15,947 bases of DNA, taken from NCBI GenBank assembly GCA_937877685.1, contig CALFGU010000110.1, positions 1 through 15,947 of the forward strand. The letters run 5' to 3'. Shown here piece after piece: positions 1 to 5,385 of the stretch. This stretch comes from an uncultured Prevotella sp. Its GTDB lineage: Bacteria > Bacteroidota > Bacteroidia > Bacteroidales > Bacteroidaceae. The position numbers were made by a program, and so were the translations under genes. How positions within the stretch are numbered: position 1 is the first letter of the stretch; each line of letters opens with the position of its first letter. A model generated the notes under the pieces. That model worked only from the letters and a program-made list of their open reading frames with translations. It was not told the origin of the DNA and ran no database searches.

Positions 1-42
1 AAATTTATCTTTACAAATGTTGGTGGTGTCTGTAAAAAGGTT

Positions 43-50
43 TAACTTTG
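43..50 (+). promoter_or_regulatory. Bacteroidetes-type -7 element upstream of the XRE regulator
   Basis: TAACTTTG matches the Bacteroidetes -7 consensus TAnnTTTG. A weak -33-like GTTG lies at 19-22, leaving a 20-base spacer. If it is used, the transcript has a leader of about 165-180 bases before the regulator gene, which is long for this group. The same octamer occurs upstream of the M6 protease and uvrB. Confidence 0.5.
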
Positions 51-160
51 TAAACGCTTAGAAAAAGGGGTGATTTTCCCATTTTTTGCCCTCTTAACTG
101 TAAGTGATGGTAAAACCGAGAAAATTCAGAGGGCATGAGAGGTGGGAAAAATTGAGACAA

Positions 161-174
161 ATTGCGTGCGCAAT
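161..174. promoter_or_regulatory. Short inverted repeat, possible operator
   Basis: ATTGCG and CGCAAT form perfect 6-base arms around a 2-base centre, 46 bases before the first ATG of the XRE-type gene. Autoregulation through a small palindrome is common for this repressor class, so it is a candidate operator. There is no second copy nearby and no direct evidence of binding. Confidence 0.25.
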
Positions 175-220
175 ATGTGTGCCCATTTTTCCCTGCTTTT
201 CCGATTGAGTTTTCACAATT

Positions 221-802
221 ATGCAACCGAATATGAAGAATAGAATTAGAGAAGTGATGCTAAAGGCGAACCTTTCGCAACAAGATTTTGCTACAAAATT
301 AGGGGTTTCGCCTGCCTCAATTTCCAACATTTTTATGGGGCGTACGAACCCAACAATTACCCATGCTTCGGCAGTTCATAAAGCCTTCCCTTCTGTGCGT
401 ATGGATTGGTTGCTTTTTGGTGAAGGCGAGATGACGGATGGTGAAAAGTCGGAAGATTTCGATGGCACTGGAGGAACAAATTCAGATGCGCCAATCGAAA
501 TTGGGGATGATAATTTGCTTGTAGGCGAACCGGGTGACGCGTCTGCTTCTTCCGCTTTTTCGGTTCAAAAAGATGCTCAGGCAATGCCTCGTTCTCCTCA
601 GAATGGTGGTGTCGAGCAAATGCAACATGTGCGTCAACCCATGCCTAACGAGATTTATGATTACGCCAATCCGAATCGCTTAGTGGCGTATAATGACATG
701 CTAAATGCGAAAAAATGTGACAAACCTGAGCGTAAAGTTAAGGAGATACGCGTATTTTTTGACGATGGTACCTATGAAATCTTCATCCCTGCGATGAAAT
801 AA
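221..802 (+). CDS. XRE-family helix-turn-helix transcriptional regulator
   Basis: A 193-residue soluble protein, probably a DNA-binding repressor. Residues 5-70 are a Cro/CI-type HTH: NLSQQDFATKLGVSPASISN is helix 2-turn-recognition helix, followed by GRTNPT and a WLLFGEGEM segment typical of Bacteroidales XRE proteins that end their HTH with a W-LLFGEGE signature. Residues 75-165 are acidic and low in complexity, likely a flexible linker. The last 25 residues (VKEIRVFFDDGTYEIFIP) form a short beta-rich tail that recurs in this Bacteroidales group; its role is unknown to me. A second ATG at 233 (MKNRIRE) fits the usual family start equally well, giving 189 residues. The gene stands alone, with about 450 non-coding bases after it. 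Its target is unknown. Confidence 0.88.
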   Translation: MQPNMKNRIREVMLKANLSQQDFATKLGVSPASISNIFMGRTNPTITHASAVHKAFPSVRMDWLLFGEGEMTDGEKSEDFDGTGGTNSDAPIEIGDDNLLVGEPGDASASSAFSVQKDAQAMPRSPQNGGVEQMQHVRQPMPNEIYDYANPNRLVAYNDMLNAKKCDKPERKVKEIRVFFDDGTYEIFIPAMK

Positions 803-942
803 TGAGCATAAAACACTTGTTATTCAGTAAATTAGGTATGCTAGATTCTCGTTATTAGAATCAAGCTTCAAAGCCTGTTGCAAGGGGGCGAAATCGACAT
901 ATACATTGAATTATTTCAATGAAGCGGAACATAAAATTTCTT

Positions 943-998
943 ATAGTGAGAACAATTAGTGACTTTAAGCGCAGAAAGTTACTAATTGTTCTCATTAT
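943..998. repeat. Long inverted repeat, 24-base arms
   Basis: Arms 943-966 and 975-998 are complementary at 22 of 24 positions. The two exceptions would be G-U wobbles in a plus-strand RNA. The loop is the 8 bases AAGCGCAG. It could act as a terminator or mRNA-end stabiliser for the XRE gene, or be a remnant of a small mobile element. No run of T follows directly, so an intrinsic terminator is not the only reading. Confidence 0.7.
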
Positions 999-1205
999 GT
1001 TTAACTCTTTTGTGATGTAATCTCAGTTAGGTTTATCGCGCAGAATATCAATGATATACATTAGTTAAGTGTGCTGAATTAATTCGGGCATTCTCGCCCC
1101 AATGAGACTATCGTAAGCATGGATGCCCGTTCTGTTATTTCGTTTTTACCTTTATTTTTCGTGTAAAATAGGCCCGCTCCCCTTTCTTTGCTCAAGATAA
1201 AGCAC

Positions 1206-1213
1206 TACCTTTG
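1206..1213 (+). promoter_or_regulatory. -7 element of the flippase promoter
   Basis: TACCTTTG fits TAnnTTTG and lies 40 bases before the flippase ATG, a normal leader length. The nearest upstream TTTG (1187-1190) leaves only 15 bases, shorter than the usual 19-21, so the -33 box is weak or absent. Confidence 0.5.
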
Positions 1214-1253
1214 TAGCACTACACAATATATATAATATAAGCACACTGATATA

Positions 1254-2702
1254 ATGTCTGAGAACTTAAAAGAGAGAACCGCAAAAAACTTCTTTTGGGC
1301 TGCGCTAAGCAATGGCACACAACAGGTGGTCATGCTCTTAGTGGGGATTCTTTTGGCGCGATTGCTGGACGTTTCTGACTATGCTATGGTGGCCATGTTG
1401 ACGGTCTTTTCTGCTCTTGCCCAAAACTTGCAGGATAGTGGTTTTGCTACGGCGTTGTGTAATAAGCGCGATGCCGAACATAAGGATTTTAATGCCGTTT
1501 TTTGGTTGAGCATTTGCATTAGTGTGGTTGTCTATACGTCCCTTTTCTTTTGTGCGCCTCTCATTGCCGCCTTTAACCATACGCCAGAACTCACCCTCGT
1601 GGCACGCATTATCTTCCTGGGATTCGTAGTGACGAGTTTGAACACGGCACATTGGGCATACCTTTACAAGCAACTCATGGTGCGCGAGCGAACCATCTCC
1701 CAGGTGTCATCATCGCTCATATCGTCGGCAATAGGACTTGGTGCGGCGCTTTTGGGTGCAGGTTATTGGAGTCTTGTAGCGATGGATTTGGGGTATAAAG
1801 TGAGTATTTCGGTGTTTTATTGGCATTATTCGCCCTGGCGACCCACTTTCGCATTCAACTTACGCCCTGCGTTTGCAATGTTTCGCTTTAGCAGTAAAAT
1901 CTTGCTCACCAACCTACTCACCACCCTCAATGGGCAAGTCATGCAAGCCCTTTTGGGACACTTTTTTCCGAGAAAAGATGTCGTGGGGCACTATTCGCAA
2001 GCCAATAAATGGTCATTGATGGGAACAACCATGTTAACGGGGATGATTTCTAACGTGGTGCAACCCGTGCTTGTGACTATAACAGAAGATGCTGACCGCC
2101 AGGTGCGCGTGTTCCGCAAAATGTTGCGCTTTACTTCCTTTTTGGCCTTCCCAGCGCTTTGGGGATTAGGAGTCATTGCCCCAGAGTTTATCCCCCTTGC
2201 CATAGGAGAAAAGTGGATACCTTGTGTGCCATTGCTCCAAATACTTTGTTTCGCCGCGCCATTCCTTCCCCTGGGGCAACTTTTTGCTCAAATGCTGATT
2301 AGTAAGGGGAAATCTACGCGTTATTTAGGGATAACAAGTACTTTCTTGCTCCTACAATTAAGCGTTGTTGTTATGCTCCACCCCTATGGAGTTGCCCGCA
2401 TGCTTTATGCCGTTGCTGCGCTCAACATAACGTGGTTGCTGGTGTGGTGGAGTGGGGTAAGAGGGCTGATTCGCCTTCCCCTTACGAAGGTGTTACTCGA
2501 TGTGTTCCCCTTCTTTGGATTGTCATTAGTGACAACTCTTTCCGCCCATTTTATAGGCAACTTGGTGCCCGACATGTTACTCCGCTTGGTGGTGAAAATA
2601 GTAGTGGCAGGGGCGCATTATTGGTTGTGGATGCACTTGTTGAAACCTGTGGTGTATCAAGAGTGCTTAGCGTTCCTCCTGAAGAAGATCACAAAGAAAT
2701 AA
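1254..2702 (+). CDS. Wzx/WzxC-like polysaccharide flippase (MOP superfamily)
   Basis: A 482-residue polytopic inner-membrane protein, the size expected for an oligosaccharide flippase that moves lipid-linked repeat units across the membrane for surface polysaccharide assembly. The N-terminus (TAKNFFWAALSNGTQQVV, then LLARLLDVSDYAMVAMLTVF and DSGFATALCNKRDAEHKDFN) matches the RfbX/WzxC type: a first helix, a short loop with LL-x-DYG-like sequence, then a D-GF--A-- motif. About 12-14 hydrophobic segments follow, with a basic cytoplasmic loop in the middle (RQVRVFRKMLRF). No glycosyltransferase, polymerase or sugar-nucleotide genes lie beside it, so it is not inside a recognisable capsule or O-antigen cluster here. 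Substrate cannot be read from sequence. The SUI1-like gene follows after 50 bases on the same strand and may be co-transcribed. Confidence 0.88.
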   Translation: MSENLKERTAKNFFWAALSNGTQQVVMLLVGILLARLLDVSDYAMVAMLTVFSALAQNLQDSGFATALCNKRDAEHKDFNAVFWLSICISVVVYTSLFFCAPLIAAFNHTPELTLVARIIFLGFVVTSLNTAHWAYLYKQLMVRERTISQVSSSLISSAIGLGAALLGAGYWSLVAMDLGYKVSISVFYWHYSPWRPTFAFNLRPAFAMFRFSSKILLTNLLTTLNGQVMQALLGHFFPRKDVVGHYSQANKWSLMGTTMLTGMISNVVQPVLVTITEDADRQVRVFRKMLRFTSFLAFPALWGLGVIAPEFIPLAIGEKWIPCVPLLQILCFAAPFLPLGQLFAQMLISKGKSTRYLGITSTFLLLQLSVVVMLHPYGVARMLYAVAALNITWLLVWWSGVRGLIRLPLTKVLLDVFPFFGLSLVTTLSAHFIGNLVPDMLLRLVVKIVVAGAHYWLWMHLLKPVVYQECLAFLLKKITKK

Positions 2703-2752
2703 AACTAACATGATGCGCCATTTGATGCGCATGAAACTCCATAAATACGACT

Positions 2753-3091
2753 ATGTCAGATTGGAAATCCCGTTTGGGAGTGGTATATTCCACAAATCCC
2801 GACTTTCAATTTACTACGGAAGACGACGTTGCCGAAGAACAGGAAACGCTTCCCGCTTCGCAACAAAAATTACGCGTTCGCATGGAGCGCGCAGGCAGAA
2901 AGGGCAAAACAGTTACCCTTGTCACAGGATTCATAGGCACCGAGGACGACTTAAAGCAGTTGGGCAAACTCCTAAAAACGAAATTATCAACCGGGGGCAC
3001 CGCAAAGGATGGCGAAATCGTCATTCAGGGCGACGTGCGTCAATCGTTGGTGGAATTATTACGTAAGGAGGGATATACGCAAACCAAGTAA
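2753..3091 (+). CDS. SUI1/eIF1-like translation factor family protein (YciH type)
   Basis: A 112-residue cytoplasmic protein. Residues 37-108 form a SUI1 domain: a basic strand (KLRVRMERAGRKGKTVTLVTG), FIGTEDDLKQLGKLLKTKLS, GGTAKDGEIVIQGD and a closing helix VRQSLVELLRKEGY. The TGGTAKDGEIVIQGD block is the family's best-conserved part, and the basic RKGKTVT loop corresponds to the RNA-facing loop of eIF1. Bacterial members (YciH in E. coli) have been linked to start-site discrimination or stress translation, but their role is not settled. Residues 1-36 are an acidic tail typical of Bacteroidetes members. The ATG at 2753 gives the usual family length. It lies 50 bases after the flippase gene; a functional link is not evident. 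Confidence 0.9.
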   Translation: MSDWKSRLGVVYSTNPDFQFTTEDDVAEEQETLPASQQKLRVRMERAGRKGKTVTLVTGFIGTEDDLKQLGKLLKTKLSTGGTAKDGEIVIQGDVRQSLVELLRKEGYTQTK

Positions 3092-3100
3092 TTGTGTTTG

Positions 3101-3240
3101 CAATCTCAAACAAGAGTGCTTGAATGTCAGATGTTTGCATTTGCATCTCAAGTGCCCTTCCCTAAATCTCAAAGAGTTTTTCCTAAGTCTCAAAGAATTT
3201 CAACAAAGTCACTTATAGTTTTTCCTAAATCTCAAACAAA
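3101..3240 (+). repeat. Array of degenerate TTTTTCCTAARTCTCAAA repeats
   Basis: The 198 bases between the SUI1-like and HHH genes hold several decayed copies of one unit. The clearest are CCTAAATCTCAAAGAG near 3161, TTTTTCCTAAGTCTCAAAG at 3177-3195 and GTTTTTCCTAAATCTCAAAC at 3218-3237. Shorter ATCTCAAA/ATCTCAAG pieces lie near 3103 and 3145. Spacing is irregular, unlike a CRISPR. The last copy with its upstream flank (3204-3236) matches 9609-9641 at 30 of 33 bases, so this is a dispersed element rather than a purely local duplication. Confidence 0.7.
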
Positions 3241-3289
3241 TTTGCTTCTTTCTGAGTTAATAACGCCTTAATCACGCTAACGCCCACGG

Positions 3290-4183
3290 ATGTCACGCCT
3301 ATTTCTTTCCCGCTCTGAGAAGCGAGGTCTCCTCGTGCTCTTGTTGTTGCTGCTTTGTGTGAGCGGAGGCATTCTTTATGTGAGAAATTCACGAGGAGTA
3401 GGGGGAGGGGCAAGTCTGTCTCCCACGGATTCGGCAAAGTTTGAAGCATTTAAGGCAGAAACAAATGTGCGGGAGGCAAAGCGTAAATCAGGCGCACCCA
3501 TTTCGGTGGAGGCATTTCCCTTCAACCCCAATACGGCGGATAGCACAACGCTCTTGCGCTTGGGATTGAAACCTTGGCAAATCAAGAATTTGATGGCGTA
3601 TCGCCGTGCCGGAGGGCGTTGGAAAGATGCGGATGATTTTAAGCGCCTTTACGGACTTACGGAGGAGGAATATCAACGTTTGCGCCCTTACATCCAAATT
3701 CCAAGGCCTGCAAAGCGTGATTATTACACGTCCAATGACCGTGCGCGTCAAGACTCGTTATATCGGAAGAAATCTGAGAAATTTGAGCACGTCACAGTGC
3801 TTAATTTGAATGAAATAGATACGTTGACATTGCGCAAAATCCCTGGTGTCGGTCCTTATTATTCACGTGCCATCGTGCGTTATCGCGAACGCCTCGGAGG
3901 TTTCGTTTCTACGTCACAATTAAGTGAGATAGAGGGACTTCCGGAACGTATAGAAGAATGGTTTAAGGTGGAAGAAAATCCAGCGATACGCACCCTTCCC
4001 ATCAATAAAAGCGATTTTAAAACCCTCGTGCGCCATCCTTATTTGAGTTATGAGCAAGTAAAGGTGATTATGACCCACATCCGCAAATATGGTCCCCTCA
4101 CCTCATGGACCGATTTGCAACTCTATCCCGAGTTTACGCCTCAAGATTTTGAGCGTTTGGCGCCCTATTTTGTGTTTGAGTAA
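3290..4183 (+). CDS. Membrane-anchored protein with three ComEA-like helix-hairpin-helix units
   Basis: A 297-residue protein likely anchored in the inner membrane by one helix at residues 13-31, with the rest probably periplasmic. Three units each resemble the ComEA helix-hairpin-helix fold: residues 76-135 (FNPNTADSTTLLRLGLKPWQ... MAYRRAGGRWKDADD), 168-228 (LNLNEIDTLTLRKIPGVGPY then IVRYRERLGGF, the best match, with the hairpin IPGVGPY) and 235-295 (LPINKSDFKTLVRHPYLSY ... IRKYGPLTSWTDL). The N-T/D--L pattern and the YR--GGF segment are ComEA hallmarks. Such domains bind double-stranded DNA without sequence preference. ComEA proteins normally carry one unit, but triple-unit forms occur in Bacteroidetes. 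ComEC is 1.2 kb downstream, supporting a DNA-uptake role; this is inference. The basic patch KRKSGAP before the first unit fits DNA contact. Confidence 0.85.
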   Translation: MSRLFLSRSEKRGLLVLLLLLLCVSGGILYVRNSRGVGGGASLSPTDSAKFEAFKAETNVREAKRKSGAPISVEAFPFNPNTADSTTLLRLGLKPWQIKNLMAYRRAGGRWKDADDFKRLYGLTEEEYQRLRPYIQIPRPAKRDYYTSNDRARQDSLYRKKSEKFEHVTVLNLNEIDTLTLRKIPGVGPYYSRAIVRYRERLGGFVSTSQLSEIEGLPERIEEWFKVEENPAIRTLPINKSDFKTLVRHPYLSYEQVKVIMTHIRKYGPLTSWTDLQLYPEFTPQDFERLAPYFVFE

Positions 4184-4533
4184 CCTTGATTGCTATGTGT
4201 TGCTAGTAGTTAAATCAAAGGTTTCCGTAAAATACATTGACCTTTATATATAATCTACATATATTTGTGAATAAATGTAAATATAAATGTTTTTTGTATA
4301 AAAAAAATATGTAATTTTACCATCGAAATAGATAAATCTCAGTGATAGTTATTATTGATTTTTAGCGATAATCAATGCAATTAATAGATTTTAAATGAAA
4401 TACAATTATAGTTTTTATTGTGGAAATTTAAAGTTTGTATTGCATAAAAATGAAAACTAGAAAGGGTATATTTAAGGGCATTATATACTCAAATAGTTTA
4501 ATGTTTAACACAATGCCCATATAAAATAATGTT
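4184..4533. other. Very AT-rich non-coding region upstream of the microprotein gene
   Basis: No gene is supported. Base composition shifts sharply: 4261-4320 has 7 G or C in 60. An imperfect hairpin at 4183-4222 (ACCTTGATT and AATCAAAGGT, one-base bulge) could end HHH transcription. TATATTTG at 4260-4267 fits the TAnnTTTG -7 element and could drive the microprotein-methyltransferase pair with a leader of about 260 bases. A second inverted repeat sits at 4476-4518. Confidence 0.6.
4476..4518 (+). promoter_or_regulatory. Inverted repeat just upstream of the microprotein start
   Basis: GGGCATT (4476-4482) and AATGCCC (4512-4518) are perfect 7-base arms around 29 AT-rich bases, with A/T-rich partly complementary flanks. 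They stand out as almost the only GC-rich words in the surrounding 300 bases. The right arm ends 15 bases before the ATG at 4534. It could be a leader structure controlling translation, or a binding site. Confidence 0.35.
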
Positions 4534-4647
4534 ATGAGTAGCAGTAATGACGGTGACGGTTGCATCGGTTGGTTGATTTTTATTGGAATCCTAGGGTTTA
4601 TTAATCTATTGAGTTGGATTTTTGACTGGAGTTTCTGGGTTTACTAA
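4534..4647 (+). CDS. Putative 37-residue single-span membrane microprotein
   Basis: The frame runs ATG 4534 to TAA 4645-4647. The peptide starts with a polar, acidic head (MSSSNDGDGC), followed by one hydrophobic helix at about residues 11-29 (IGWLIFIGILGFINLLSWIF) and an aromatic tail (DWSFWVY). The single cysteine, residue 10, sits just before the helix. There is no signal-peptidase site and no basic N-terminus, so it is not a standard lipoprotein or signal peptide. The stop TAA shares its last A with the ATG of the downstream methyltransferase-like gene (TAATG), a typical sign of coupled translation and the main reason to believe it is expressed. No homolog is known to me. The frame could be chance in AT-rich DNA, but a membrane-helix composition plus the exact stop-start overlap makes that less likely. 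Confidence 0.5.
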   Translation: MSSSNDGDGCIGWLIFIGILGFINLLSWIFDWSFWVY

Positions 4648-5252
4648 TGAGCAGAGACTACATCTCAAACCTAATTTTTGGTGTAACTTTTCTCAATCTT
4701 ACTTTAGTAGGATTAAGTACGTTAACTCTTTCATGTACTTTCTTTACTATGGTAAGATTGGGAGCAATTGTGTGTAATCTTCTCATGGGCGGTTTATTGC
4801 TTTTTAATATTCACTCAAAAGCGGTATCGTCTCCGTTACATAGACCCTATTGGTTAGGAATGATTATATGCAATATTTTTGTTGTCAAAATGGTTGATAC
4901 CACATGTTCTGCGATATGTGTACCTTCTTTCATTTATTTAGTAGGGACTGTATTTGTGATACTATCGTTGTTCTCTTTGTGGAGCAGTTTTGCAGTAATA
5001 CCAATGCTGTCTAAAATTAGAACACGTTACACATACTCAATTATAAGGCATCCTATGTATTTAGGTGAAATTGTAATGCTTTTATCATGTGTTATTGCCA
5101 GTGAAACAGTGCTTTCGTTATTGATATTTTTAATATTTTTTTTGTTTACAATTCTTCGAATCCAAGAAGAAGAAAACTTGTTGTTACAAACAAATCAATA
5201 TAAAGAATATTGTTCCAACACTCGTTGGAAACTTCTTCCGTATATTTGGTAA
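4647..5252 (+). CDS. Isoprenylcysteine carboxyl methyltransferase-like (ICMT/PEMT family) membrane protein
   Basis: A 201-residue protein with about five membrane segments (roughly 5-28, 35-55, 67-88, 92-118 and 143-170) and the C-terminal signature of ICMT/PEMT-type methyltransferases: YSIIRHPMYLGEI at 130-142, an acidic EEE at 174-176 and YKEYCSNTRWKLLPYIW at 185-201. In this superfamily the RHPxY segment and the late E-E...Y..Y...-R-LP block form the S-adenosylmethionine and substrate site. Eukaryotic ICMT methylates prenylated C-terminal cysteines; most bacterial members have unknown substrates (lipids, small thiols and isoprenoids are possible). The gene is much more AT-rich than its neighbours (14 G or C in 60 at 5101-5160), suggesting acquisition by transfer. 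Its ATG overlaps the microprotein stop by one base. The family assignment is fairly safe; the reaction is not known. Confidence 0.75.
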   Translation: MSRDYISNLIFGVTFLNLTLVGLSTLTLSCTFFTMVRLGAIVCNLLMGGLLLFNIHSKAVSSPLHRPYWLGMIICNIFVVKMVDTTCSAICVPSFIYLVGTVFVILSLFSLWSSFAVIPMLSKIRTRYTYSIIRHPMYLGEIVMLLSCVIASETVLSLLIFLIFFLFTILRIQEEENLLLQTNQYKEYCSNTRWKLLPYIW

Positions 5253-5385
5253 ATCTACTATAATAGAATATTAGATATTTTCTACATGTGAATTGAGACT
5301 TATCATACAATGTTTTGAAAGAATCCCCATGAGTATGTGAGCAAAAAGAATTTATCTTGTTATAATGTAGTGAAACCTAAACAGC

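Larger units (their letters stand above)
803..1253. other. Non-coding region with several hairpins, between regulator and flippase
   Basis: I see no credible reading frame here. It holds a small hairpin at 904-921 (CATTGAA, loop TTAT, TTCAATG), the long hairpin at 943-998 described separately, a GC-rich inverted repeat at 1085-1129 (CGGGCAT and ATGCCCG around 31 bases, followed by a T-rich stretch), and the flippase promoter near 1206. The hairpins may end regulator transcription, but none has an ideal U-tract directly after the stem. Confidence 0.6.

Noticed and set aside
1085..1129. CGGGCAT/ATGCCCG inverted repeat as a riboswitch or terminator
   Set aside because: The 7-base arms around 31 bases form no recognisable riboswitch fold, and the T-rich stretch after it is interrupted; reported only within the intergenic entry.
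2432..3066. Overlapping plus-strand frames at the flippase end and SUI1 region
   Set aside because: They are out-of-frame shadows of the flippase and SUI1-like genes; composition is Arg/His-rich and unlike real proteins.
3101..3240. Possible CRISPR array
   Set aside because: Repeat units are under 20 bases, degenerate and irregularly spaced, and no cas genes are present.
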